This document shows positions 1-6,941 of a DNA stretch of 7,042 nt, one piece after another; the stretch's first letter is position 1, and each line of letters opens with the position of its first letter. The notes under the pieces were generated by a model. The model saw only the letters and a list, made by a program, of their open reading frames with translations. It made no database searches and was not told the DNA's origin. The DNA comes from Dehalococcoidia bacterium (GTDB lineage Bacteria > Chloroflexota > Dehalococcoidia > Dehalococcoidales > CSSed11-197), in contig PWTP01000014.1 of assembly GCA_003563865.1 (NCBI GenBank), positions 1 to 7,042 on the forward strand. Direction: 5' to 3'. A program made the position numbers and the translations under genes.

Positions 1-1590
1 AAACATAGTGGTTTTACCATTCTGCCATAGCTCTTTTGCCTTCGTGTCCATCCCATTAAATTTGATTCCCCTGTCAGCGATTAATATATGATTACCAATT
101 ATTATTAGTTTATTGCCAATAACAGCTTCAATTCCATGGCCGGCAATCGCATTAAACTTGTGTGGTTCTGAGAGCTTTAGTTCACGCTGAATGGCATAAT
201 CAACCACCGCCCGGGCAAGGGGGTGCTCTGAATGCTGTTCTGCACTGGCAGCAATTGTAAGCAGTTCCTCTTCGGTCACCCCTTTGGCTGTGATTATGTC
301 GGTTACTACCGGTGTGCCGGTGGTTAGCGTCCCGGTTTTATCCATTAGAACTGTATCGATCTTGCTGGTACGCTCAAGAGCGGCAGCATCGCGAATAAGG
401 ATGCCATATTCTGCTCCTTTACCGGTGCCAACCATAATGGCTGTAGGGGTTGCCAAACCAAGAGCACAAGGACAGGCAATAATAAGAACGGCAATTAAAT
501 TTAACAATGCATAAGTCAGTGAAGGTTCAGGCCCAGCCAAATACCAGATAGTAAAAGTAACGACACTTATTAAAATCACTATGGGCACAAAATAACCGGA
601 TACAACATCAGCCATCCGCTGTATGGGAGCTTTGCTGCTCTGGGCCTCTTCAACCAGCCGGATAATTTGACCGAGTACCGTCTGGCTGCCAACCCTGGTA
701 GCCTTAAAAGTGAAGCTGCCGGTTTCATTTATCGAGGCTCCGATTACTTCATCATCCGGTTTCTTTTCAACCGGAATGCTTTCACCGGTTAACATGGATT
801 CATTAATGCTTGAATAGCCTTTTAGAATTATCCCGTCAACCGGAACCCTTTCGCCCGGCCTTACTTTTATTATATCATCTGGAACAACTTCGGAAACCGG
901 CACCAGTGTTTCCTGCCCGTTTCTTATAACCGATGCCATTTTGGGCTGTAGATTGACCAGTTTGCGAATAGCTGCAGTGGTTTGCTTTTTGGCCCTTGAC
1001 TCTAAGAATTTACCCAGTAGCACCAGGGTTATAATCATGGAGGAGGTATCAAAATAAACACCTGCCCCCAGTTCAGTCTGGTCAATAAGCCGGGGAAAAA
1101 CAATTATAATTACGCTGTAAAAATAAGCGGCCGAAGTACCGATAGCTATCAGGGTATTCATGTCGGCGCTTTTGCATTTCAGCGCATTCCATGCTCCCCG
1201 GTAGAAACCTGCCCCAGCCCAGAACTGGACCGGAGTTGCCAAAACCCAAAGAACATAATTTACACCGGCGAAGTGGGGAGTAAAGTGTAAAACCATGATG
1301 ATTGAACTAAGAATAGCTGCAACTATAAACTTTATCTGAAACTTTTGCTGAGGTTCGTCTTTACTTATGCCACTTTGTCTGTCGACAGTAGCCGCAAACC
1401 CGGCTGCTTTAAGGGCATCTATAAGCGTTTGCACATTAACCCGGTCGTCGTGGACAACGGTAGCTTTTTCAGTGGCCAGGTTAACTAAAGCGGAATTAAC
1501 GTTTTCGACTTTCAGAAGCACTTTTTCGGTGCGGCCGACACATGCTGCACAATGCATGCCTTCAATCTTTAATATAGTTGTGGTTGCCAA
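1..1590 (-). CDS. copA: Copper-type P1B ATPase (CopA-like), 3' end cut by window edge
   Basis: This is a membrane pump that uses ATP to export a soft metal, most likely Cu(I), from the cytoplasm. The 530 visible residues show, in order: a heavy-metal-binding domain with GMHCAAC (Cys14, Cys17); four hydrophobic segments (about 84-102, 112-130, 144-166, 176-195); the actuator domain with TGES (268-271); two more membrane segments (about 330-350, 360-385), the second carrying CPCALGLATP with Cys373 and Cys375; the phosphorylation motif DKTGT with Asp417; and the nucleotide-binding domain with the His-Pro pair (456-457) and GHG (484-486). The hinge and last two helices, roughly 200 residues in this family, lie beyond the edge, so the helix 7-8 residues that settle metal specificity cannot be read; Ag(I) remains possible. 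TTG at 1590 is chosen because an in-frame TAG lies two codons upstream, GAGGT sits 5 nt before it, and the next start (Met12) would cut into the metal domain. It lies 123 nt after dapA and is probably regulated separately. Confidence 0.95.
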   Translation of the reverse strand, partial: MATTTILKIEGMHCAACVGRTEKVLLKVENVNSALVNLATEKATVVHDDRVNVQTLIDALKAAGFAATVDRQSGISKDEPQQKFQIKFIVAAILSSIIMVLHFTPHFAGVNYVLWVLATPVQFWAGAGFYRGAWNALKCKSADMNTLIAIGTSAAYFYSVIIIVFPRLIDQTELGAGVYFDTSSMIITLVLLGKFLESRAKKQTTAAIRKLVNLQPKMASVIRNGQETLVPVSEVVPDDIIKVRPGERVPVDGIILKGYSSINESMLTGESIPVEKKPDDEVIGASINETGSFTFKATRVGSQTVLGQIIRLVEEAQSSKAPIQRMADVVSGYFVPIVILISVVTFTIWYLAGPEPSLTYALLNLIAVLIIACPCALGLATPTAIMVGTGKGAEYGILIRDAAALERTSKIDTVLMDKTGTLTTGTPVVTDIITAKGVTEEELLTIAASAEQHSEHPLARAVVDYAIQRELKLSEPHKFNAIAGHGIEAVIGNKLIIIGNHILIADRGIKFNGMDTKAKELWQNGKTTMF

Positions 1591-1613
1591 TCCCTACCTC
1601 TAATTTTACTGGA

Positions 1614-1623
1614 TAACCGGTTA
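1614..1623. promoter_or_regulatory. Perfect 10-bp palindrome upstream of the ATPase, possible operator
   Basis: TAACCGGTTA is a perfect dyad lying 24-33 nt before the ATPase start codon; flanking GG and CC extend the symmetry with one unpaired base. The position suits an operator for a metal-responsive regulator controlling the pump. It does not clearly match the CopY box, the CueR operator or the CsoR sites that I know, and no regulator gene is in the window. Function is inference only; a 10-bp palindrome can occur by chance. Confidence 0.25.
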
Positions 1624-1643
1624 CCTATGTTAGCACACAAGCC

Positions 1644-1699
1644 TGCCTGCCCGGTGCCTTTAACTATTTTTTATGCAGATGGCTCGAACGGCAGGCACC
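1644..1699 (-). other. Overlapping, mutually exclusive inverted repeats between dapA and the ATPase gene
   Basis: On the minus-strand transcript TGCCTGCC (1697-1690) can pair with GGCAGGCA (1651-1644), an 8-bp stem. Alternatively GGTGCC (1699-1694) can pair with GGCACC (1658-1653), extendable by three G-C pairs across a 3-nt bulge. The two stems share bases, so only one can form at a time. Loops are long (about 35-38 nt) and no U-run follows, so this is not a standard intrinsic terminator. It could be a weak 3'-end structure protecting the dapA message, an attenuator, or chance in a GC-rich patch. The arms and positions are seen; any function is inferred. Confidence 0.3.
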
Positions 1700-1713
1700 T
1701 CCGGGAAGGACGT

Positions 1714-2607
1714 TTAATTTACGTCAAGATCAATGGTGTAACTGCCCAAAATATCTCGAATTACGGCAGCTGCTTTTTCATCCGGCTCTACCAGTGGCAA
1801 ACGGGGTTTGCCAACCTTAAAACCGAGATAGTTTAAAGCATATTTCAGCGGGCATGGATTAGCGGTAATAAACATGTTTTTAAATAGTGGCATCAGGTGA
1901 TTGTGTATTTTGGCGGCAGAACTTAATTCTGCATTGATAAAATGCTCCATCATGGCTTTGATTTGTCTACCAACCAGGTGTGAGACAACACTGACTGCAC
2001 CATAAGCACCTATCGACATCATTGGCAACGTATCACTGTCGTTACCACTCCACACCCTGAATTCAGGGCTCACAGAGCTTATAATGCGTGATATTTCATC
2101 GAAATTTCCACTGGCTTCTTTGGTGCCGATAATATTGTCTACCCGGCTTAGGCGGATAGTGGTTTCTGCCGATAAACTGACCACCGTACGGGATGGCACA
2201 TTATAAAGAATGCATGGCAACCGGGTAGATTCAGCTATCTTTTTAAAATGCTGATACAGCCCTTCCTGTGATGGTTTGTTATAGTAAGGTGCTACCAGAA
2301 GACATGCATCAACTCCGGTTTCTTCAGCCTGGATGGTTGTTTCAACCGCTTCAGCAGTTGCGTTTGAACCCGTACCGGCTATTACTGCAGCCCGGTTCCC
2401 GACCGCCTTTTTAACCTCTGAAAAAAGCTTCAACTCTTCAGGTCGGACCAGAGTTGGCGATTCGCCGGTGGTGCCTACCACCACCAGCCCATCACTGCCT
2501 GATTCGATCAGCTTAAGAGCCAGGTTCCTGGCCTGTTTATAATCAACGGAGCCATCGTCTTTAAAAGGGGTGACCATAGCTGTAATTAATCTACAATTTT
2601 TTACCAT
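1714..2607 (-). CDS. dapA: 4-Hydroxy-tetrahydrodipicolinate synthase
   Basis: This cytoplasmic enzyme condenses pyruvate with aspartate semialdehyde, the first committed step of the diaminopimelate/lysine branch. At 297 residues it has the normal family length and is a complete TIM barrel. Visible motifs are GTTGESPTL (45-53) with the active-site Thr46, APYYNKPSQEGLYQHF with Tyr109, YNVPSRT with Tyr135 and Arg140, and GTKEASG with the Schiff-base Lys163. These correspond to E. coli Thr44, Tyr107, Tyr133, Arg138 and Lys161. At the lysine allosteric site, Ser50, Asn82 and Glu86 are kept, while E. coli His53 and His56 are replaced by Arg55 and Glu58. It starts at ATG, the only ATG start in the window, with AAGGAGG (2623-2617) 9 nt upstream. 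That site and the start lie inside the 3' end of asd (17-nt overlap), so translation is probably coupled. It is the last gene of the apparent operon. Confidence 0.97.
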   Translation of the reverse strand: MVKNCRLITAMVTPFKDDGSVDYKQARNLALKLIESGSDGLVVVGTTGESPTLVRPEELKLFSEVKKAVGNRAAVIAGTGSNATAEAVETTIQAEETGVDACLLVAPYYNKPSQEGLYQHFKKIAESTRLPCILYNVPSRTVVSLSAETTIRLSRVDNIIGTKEASGNFDEISRIISSVSPEFRVWSGNDSDTLPMMSIGAYGAVSVVSHLVGRQIKAMMEHFINAELSSAAKIHNHLMPLFKNMFITANPCPLKYALNYLGFKVGKPRLPLVEPDEKAAAVIRDILGSYTIDLDVN

Positions 2608-3658
2608 GGCTATTTACCTCCTTAACCCGGTTAAATTGACCTTGCCGTATCATTGCCTCAGCAATTTGCACTGCATTAAGAGCTGCGCCTTTTCTTATAT
2701 TATCAGCTACAATCCACATAACCAGCCCATTTTCTACCGAAACATCCTTGCGGATACGGCCTACAAAAACTTCATCTGCTCCGGCAGCTGAAATTGCCTG
2801 GGGATACAGGTTAACTGCAGGTTCATCAAGAATCCTTACACCTGGTGCAGAGGCAAGTATTTTCCGCGCCTCCTCTGGTGAAAAGGGTTCTTCAAATTCA
2901 ACATTTACCGCTTCGCTATGACTATTAATCACCGGAACCCTGGCACAAGTAGCAGAAATTCCAATGTCGGGAGCATGCATTATCTTACGTGTCTCTTCTG
3001 CCATTTTCCATTCTTCCCGGGTATATGCATTGTCCAGAAAAACATCTATTTCCGGCAGAATATTGAAAGCAATCTGATGCGGATAAACATGAGGGATTAC
3101 CTCTTTACCTTCAAGCGCCAGCCGGGTTTGCCGGTCAAGTTCGGAAATCGCTGCTTTACCGGTACCTGAAACCGATTGATAGGTGCTTACCACGATACGC
3201 TTGATCGGTTTAACTTTATGTAAAGGATAAAGTGCTACCACCATTTGAATGGTTGAACAATTCGGGTTAGCAATAATACCTGCATGGTCATAAATATCTT
3301 CAGGGTTTATTTCCGGTACCACCAAAGGCACGTTTTTATCCATCCTGAAAGCAGAGCTGTTATCAATCACCAACGCACCCTGCTTGACTGCCAGCGGTGC
3401 AAAGTGACGGCTTGCATCAGAGCCGGCTGAAAAAAGAGCTATATCGATATCTTCAAAAGAACGTGCACTGGCCTCTTCTACAATAATATCATTGCCCTTA
3501 AAGGGTAACTTTCCGCCCGCCGAGCGGCCTGATGCCAGCAACCTCAGTTCACTTACAGGGAAATTACGTTGCTCGAGGATTTTAATAAATTGCAGACCAA
3601 CCATGCCGGTTGCACCCAAAATAGCCACTCTGAATTGCTTTTGCCCGGAGTTTTGCAC
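2591..3658 (-). CDS. asd: Aspartate-semialdehyde dehydrogenase
   Basis: This cytoplasmic enzyme reduces aspartyl phosphate with NADPH to aspartate semialdehyde, the branch point for lysine/DAP, threonine and methionine. The 355-residue protein has the N-terminal dinucleotide loop GATGMVG (15-21), the catalytic Cys134 in NPNCSTIQ, the QSVSGTGKAA segment (161-170), and the RVPVINSHSEAV block (240-251) containing Arg240 and the catalytic-type His247. Length and motifs fit the USG-1/Asd family. The start is GTG at 3658, preceded by AGGAGG (3668-3663) with a short 4-nt spacer; the site overlaps the dapB stop codon. The next in-frame start, GTG at residue 11, would leave a protein starting at the first strand and has no visible ribosome-binding site. 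Spacing to dapB is 8 nt, and its own 3' end overlaps dapA by 17 nt. The product is the direct substrate of DapA, so the pairing is metabolically sensible. Confidence 0.97.
   Translation of the reverse strand: MQNSGQKQFRVAILGATGMVGLQFIKILEQRNFPVSELRLLASGRSAGGKLPFKGNDIIVEEASARSFEDIDIALFSAGSDASRHFAPLAVKQGALVIDNSSAFRMDKNVPLVVPEINPEDIYDHAGIIANPNCSTIQMVVALYPLHKVKPIKRIVVSTYQSVSGTGKAAISELDRQTRLALEGKEVIPHVYPHQIAFNILPEIDVFLDNAYTREEWKMAEETRKIMHAPDIGISATCARVPVINSHSEAVNVEFEEPFSPEEARKILASAPGVRILDEPAVNLYPQAISAAGADEVFVGRIRKDVSVENGLVMWIVADNIRKGAALNAVQIAEAMIRQGQFNRVKEVNSHGKKL
2617..2623 (-). promoter_or_regulatory. dapA ribosome-binding site inside asd
   Basis: AAGGAGG, a near-consensus Shine-Dalgarno sequence, lies 9 nt before the dapA ATG and entirely within the last codons of asd. 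Ribosomes finishing asd would pass over it, which favours translational coupling of consecutive pathway enzymes. Confidence 0.85.
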
Positions 3659-3666
3659 ACAGCCTC

Positions 3667-4452
3667 CTATAAACTCAAAAGTTTATCAAGGCCGAAAACC
3701 ATTTCCTTTAAGCCAACGACCCTGTGAACGGCCATTATAACACCCGGCATGTAACAATCTCTACTTATTGCATCATGAAATATCGACAGGGTCTGCCCGG
3801 GGGCTCCGAAAACAACTTCCTGGCGGGCCAAAATTCCCGGCAGGCGTATGCTGTGGATAGGAATCTGCTCATAGTTTAAACCCCGGCTATGGTTATCAGA
3901 TGCATCCTTGGGGCAGATGAAAGGTTTCTTACGGTTTTTAAGCATACCACGGGCGGTTGTCAGCGCGGTCCCGGAAGGCGCATCGGCCTTTTTATCGTGG
4001 TGGCGCTCAATTATCTCTGCGGTATCAAAGAATTCAGAGGCAATACCGGCCAGGTGCATCATAACTATTGAGCCCACCGAAAAATTTGATGCGATAATAA
4101 CGCCGATAGCGTGCTTTTGTGCGATTTCGTCGATTTCTCTCAGTGCCTCATCACTTAAGCCGGTGGTGCCGCTTACCAGCCTTATCCCTCTGGGTAAAAC
4201 ACACCGTGCTAGTGGCAATAATGCTTCGGCAAGAGAGAAATCTACCACTACATCAATTGGATGGGCATCCGTAGCACGGTTAATATCATCGTATAAGGGA
4301 ACCTCTACCGTAGAATCAGGTAATTTTATATTGCCGTTTTTTTTATCGATACAGGCTACAATTTCAAGGCCTGGTTCTCTTAAAACAGCTCCAATAACCG
4401 TTTGCCCCATTTTTCCAAGGGCGCCATGAACTGCAACTTTTATATCTTCAAT
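3667..4452 (-). CDS. dapB: 4-Hydroxy-tetrahydrodipicolinate reductase, probable ATT start
   Basis: This cytoplasmic NAD(P)H-dependent enzyme reduces the dehydrated DapA product to tetrahydrodipicolinate. With the start proposed here it has 261 residues, normal for DapB. It shows the Rossmann loop GALGKMG (10-16), the GTTG motif (95-98), the signature ERHHDKKADAPSGTAL with catalytic His151 and His152 and Lys155 followed by the substrate-binding PSGTA (159-163), then HSIRLPG and FGAPGQTL in the C-terminal domain. The first in-frame ATG (4410) falls inside the Gly-rich loop at Met15 and would delete the first strand, so it cannot be the true start. Between the pnp stop and that ATG the frame contains no ATG, GTG or TTG. 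ATT at 4452, 5 nt after AGGTAG, is the best candidate; ATA at 4443 is the alternative (258 residues). The gene lies 12 nt after pnp in the same frame. A sequencing error or stop readthrough from pnp could also explain the missing start. Identity is secure; the start is inferred. Confidence 0.95.
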   Translation of the reverse strand: MEDIKVAVHGALGKMGQTVIGAVLREPGLEIVACIDKKNGNIKLPDSTVEVPLYDDINRATDAHPIDVVVDFSLAEALLPLARCVLPRGIRLVSGTTGLSDEALREIDEIAQKHAIGVIIASNFSVGSIVMMHLAGIASEFFDTAEIIERHHDKKADAPSGTALTTARGMLKNRKKPFICPKDASDNHSRGLNYEQIPIHSIRLPGILARQEVVFGAPGQTLSIFHDAISRDCYMPGVIMAVHRVVGLKEMVFGLDKLLSL

Positions 4453-4457
4453 TGATT

Positions 4458-4463
4458 CTACCT
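4458..4463 (-). promoter_or_regulatory. Shine-Dalgarno-like AGGTAG that points to an ATT start for dapB
   Basis: AGGTAG lies just after the pnp stop codon and 5 nt before ATT at 4452. A related sequence, GAGGTAGG, precedes the TTG start of the ATPase gene. The spacing suits ATT much better than ATA at 4443 (14 nt) or ATG at 4410 (47 nt). It is only a partial match to AGGAGG, so the support is moderate. Confidence 0.5.
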
Positions 4464-4464
4464 G

Positions 4465-6648
4465 TTAGCGTCTGAAGCCACCCGAACGGCGGGGGCCATC
4501 AGATGGCCGCCGGTTTCTGAAATCATCACGTCGTGGGGCAGGCCTATCGGAAGTATCTGGCTTTTCCACTGCTCCGGGTAATGTTGCCCGCCGGGAAAGG
4601 TTAATCCGCCCTTGAGAATCGATATCGGTAACTTTGACGGTTATTTCATCACCCGATTTAACCACATCTTCAACTTTGTCTACCCGGTAATCAGCCAGCT
4701 CGCTTATATGCACTAACCCTTCTTTGCCGGGTAATATCTCAACAAAAGCTCCAAAATTCATCAGCCGGGTAACCTTGCCGGTGTATATTGAGCCCACTTC
4801 TGCTTCACGGGTCAAATCAGTAACCATCTTAATGGCTTTTCTTGCAGCAGTTTCATCAGCCGAACCAATAAATACAGAGCCGTCGTTCTGTATATCAACA
4901 GTGGCACCGCTGGTTTCAATAATACTCCTTATCATCTTGCCGCCGGGGCCAATAACAGTGCCGATTTTTTCAGGGTTGATTTTGATTTTATACATCCTGG
5001 GGGCATATGGGCTGAGTTCTTGGCGGCTTTCAGGCAGTGCAGAGGTCATAACTTTAAGAATTTCCAGCCGGGCTTCTCTGGCTTGTGTAAGTGTTCCATC
5101 AATTATTTCAAAACTAAGGCCTTTTATCTTCATATCCATCTGTACTGCGGTTATGCCTTTAGCTGTTCCGGCAACTTTGAAATCCATATCTCCAAGATGA
5201 TCTTCCATTCCCTCGATATCGGTGAGCAGGGCAAACCTTCCATCCTCGTCTGTGATAACACCGATTGATATACCTGCAACCGGTGATTTAATCGGTACTG
5301 CGGCGTCCATAAGGGCCAGTGTAGCAGCACAGGTGCTTGCCATTGATGTTGAACCGTTTGAACTGGTAACCTCGGAAACCAGCCTAACGGTATAAGGAAA
5401 CTCAACGCTGTCAGGCATAACAGCCTGCAAACCCCGTTCTACCAGTGCGCCGTGGCCTATCTCGCGTCTTCCGGGGCCTATAGTACGCTTAACCTCGCCG
5501 GTGGTATAAGGCGGGAAATTATAGTGGTGCATAAAACGCTTGGTGTCAATTATGCCGATATCATCCAGCATTTGCTCCTGCCGGATAGCCCCCAGGGTTG
5601 CTATTGTAAGAACCTGGGTCTCGCCCCGGTTAAATACTGCTGAGCCGTGTACGCGGGGCAACAAGCCTACCTCGCAGCTTAAGGGTCGAATCTCTTTTAA
5701 GCCTCTGCCCGATATGCGGTAACCTTTATCAAGTATATATGAGCGAACCACTTTCTTTAGTTTTGCTTCAAACAGGTTCATTATCTCTGAGGCTGGATAT
5801 TTTTCTCCAAGCTCATCTATGAGCTTGCTTTTGAGTGATTCTAAGGCTTCGATGCGTTCGGCTTTTACCGGTTGTTCCAAAGCAGCAGATATTTTATCCT
5901 CGAGCATTTTATCAACATCTTTAACAGCATCTGGAGACGGTTCAACAACGGGCATAGCAGCTTTGGGTTTACCGTAACTCTTCACAACTTCTTCCTGAAG
6001 GGCAATAACAGTCTGGTTGGCTTCGTGCCCCAGGCGCACTGCCTGCTTGAAAACATCATCAGATACCTCACTGGCTCCCGCTTCAATCATTACCACAGCG
6101 GTTTTTGAGCTAGAAATTATAAGATCAAGTTCGGCATCCTGAAGTTCAGACATGGTGGGATTAACTTTCAACTCACCATTGATATATCCTACATGCACAG
6201 TACCTATCGGTCCGTCAAAAGGGACCTGTGAAAGGCTCAAAACTGCTGAAGCGCCGATTAAAGATAATATGCGGGGGTCATTCTCACGGTCAGTTGAAAG
6301 AACGGTGGTAATAATTTGAATCTCGCGCCGCCACATTTTGGGAAGAAGTGGCCTTAAAGGTCTGTCTGTTAACCGTGCAGCCAGTGTGGCTTCATCTGTG
6401 GGACGCCCTTCTCTTCGTAGGAAGCCTCCGGGAATCTTGCCAGCGGCATACATGCGCTCATCGTAATTAACAGTAAGGGGTAGAAAATCTACCCCTTCAC
6501 GTGCCTCAGGACTTACACATATTGTAGTAAGTACAACGGTGTCGCCACAGCGCAATGTAACTGCGGCCTCTGCCTGGGCGGCAAAACGCCCAATTTCAAT
6601 CATGAGCTCTTTGCCACTTAGCGTGGCTTTAAAAGTTTGGGAGGACAA
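4465..6648 (-). CDS. pnp: Polyribonucleotide nucleotidyltransferase (PNPase)
   Basis: PNPase is a trimeric 3'-5' phosphorolytic exoribonuclease that degrades mRNA and can add 3' tails. The 727-residue protein has the full domain set: a first RNase PH core (about 10-145) with the FLRR RNA-contact loop (76-79), the helical linker (about 240-310), a second RNase PH core (about 320-545) with the phosphate-binding SNGSTS (430-435) and EDHLGDMDF carrying Asp483 and Asp489 (E. coli Asp486/Asp492), a KH domain (about 553-612) with IGPGGK at the GxxG loop (566-571), and an S1 domain (about 618-686). A tail rich in Arg, Pro and Asp follows (about 697-727). The start is TTG at 6648: an in-frame TAG lies four codons upstream, AGGAG is 6 nt before the TTG, and the next start (Met16) would remove the first strand. 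Only 17 nt separate it from rpsO, so the two are surely cotranscribed. All catalytic motifs are intact. Confidence 0.98.
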   Translation of the reverse strand: MSSQTFKATLSGKELMIEIGRFAAQAEAAVTLRCGDTVVLTTICVSPEAREGVDFLPLTVNYDERMYAAGKIPGGFLRREGRPTDEATLAARLTDRPLRPLLPKMWRREIQIITTVLSTDRENDPRILSLIGASAVLSLSQVPFDGPIGTVHVGYINGELKVNPTMSELQDAELDLIISSSKTAVVMIEAGASEVSDDVFKQAVRLGHEANQTVIALQEEVVKSYGKPKAAMPVVEPSPDAVKDVDKMLEDKISAALEQPVKAERIEALESLKSKLIDELGEKYPASEIMNLFEAKLKKVVRSYILDKGYRISGRGLKEIRPLSCEVGLLPRVHGSAVFNRGETQVLTIATLGAIRQEQMLDDIGIIDTKRFMHHYNFPPYTTGEVKRTIGPGRREIGHGALVERGLQAVMPDSVEFPYTVRLVSEVTSSNGSTSMASTCAATLALMDAAVPIKSPVAGISIGVITDEDGRFALLTDIEGMEDHLGDMDFKVAGTAKGITAVQMDMKIKGLSFEIIDGTLTQAREARLEILKVMTSALPESRQELSPYAPRMYKIKINPEKIGTVIGPGGKMIRSIIETSGATVDIQNDGSVFIGSADETAARKAIKMVTDLTREAEVGSIYTGKVTRLMNFGAFVEILPGKEGLVHISELADYRVDKVEDVVKSGDEITVKVTDIDSQGRINLSRRATLPGAVEKPDTSDRPAPRRDDFRNRRPSDGPRRSGGFRR

Positions 6649-6665
6649 TGATTTCTCCTAGTGTT

Positions 6666-6929
6666 TTATTTGCGCAGTCCCAGGCGCTGAATCAATGTTT
6701 GGTAGCGGTCAGCGTCTTCGCGGTACAGATAAGACAGCAAGCGGCGGCGCTGGCCAACCAGCTGTAAAATCCTGCGCTTGGTGTGGAAATCATGCCTGTT
6801 CTCTGTCAGATGCCTTGTAAGCTGTTTAATGCGTGCGGTAAGTATGGCTATCTGGACTTCAGCTGAGCCTGTATCGCTCTCGTGTAACCTGTACTGTTCA
6901 ATGATTCCGGCTTTGGTTTTTGTATCCAA
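6666..6929 (-). CDS. rpsO: Ribosomal protein S15
   Basis: S15 is a primary binding protein of the 30S subunit and binds the central domain of 16S rRNA. Family signatures are [16 protein letters not shown] in the first half, [23 protein letters not shown] in the middle, and the C-terminal RLGLRK. The open frame reaches TTG at 6968 (100 residues), but S15 is normally 89. TTG at 6929 gives 87 residues, aligns with the usual N-terminus, and has AGGAG 6 nt upstream. The 6968 TTG would also lie only about 2 nt after the predicted transcription start, with no room for a ribosome-binding site. I therefore choose 6929. The order rpsO-pnp is widespread in bacteria. In E. coli S15 represses its own translation through a leader pseudoknot; I cannot demonstrate such a structure in this roughly 40-nt leader. 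Confidence 0.96.
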   Translation of the reverse strand: MDTKTKAGIIEQYRLHESDTGSAEVQIAILTARIKQLTRHLTENRHDFHTKRRILQLVGQRRRLLSYLYREDADRYQTLIQRLGLRK

Positions 6930-6936
6930 AAATTTA

Positions 6937-6941
6937 CTCCT
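6937..6941 (-). promoter_or_regulatory. rpsO ribosome-binding site that decides the start
   Basis: AGGAG lies 6 nt before TTG at 6929, close to ideal spacing. It falls inside the longer open frame that begins at 6968, which argues that the longer N-terminus is not translated. Confidence 0.8.

Noticed and set aside
1603..1608. TAAAAT as a -10 box for the ATPase gene
   Set aside because: Transcription would start within the ribosome-binding site, and no -35-like hexamer lies 16-18 nt upstream.
1644..1699. Intrinsic terminator after dapA
   Set aside because: Stems have loops of 35 nt or more and no U-run follows on the minus-strand transcript; the A-rich stretch lies inside the loop.
1627..1836. 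A plus-strand open frame beginning in the dapA-ATPase gap
   Set aside because: More than half of it is antisense to dapA, there is no ribosome-binding site or promoter, and the protein resembles nothing I know.
3908..4429. A 173-codon open frame on the plus strand
   Set aside because: It lies exactly antisense to dapB, has no recognisable domain and no good ribosome-binding site; dapB has full catalytic motifs.
4724..5200. A 158-codon open frame on the plus strand
   Set aside because: It is antisense to the KH/S1 half of pnp; its hydrophobic composition is what the complement of the pnp codons produces, with no family resemblance.
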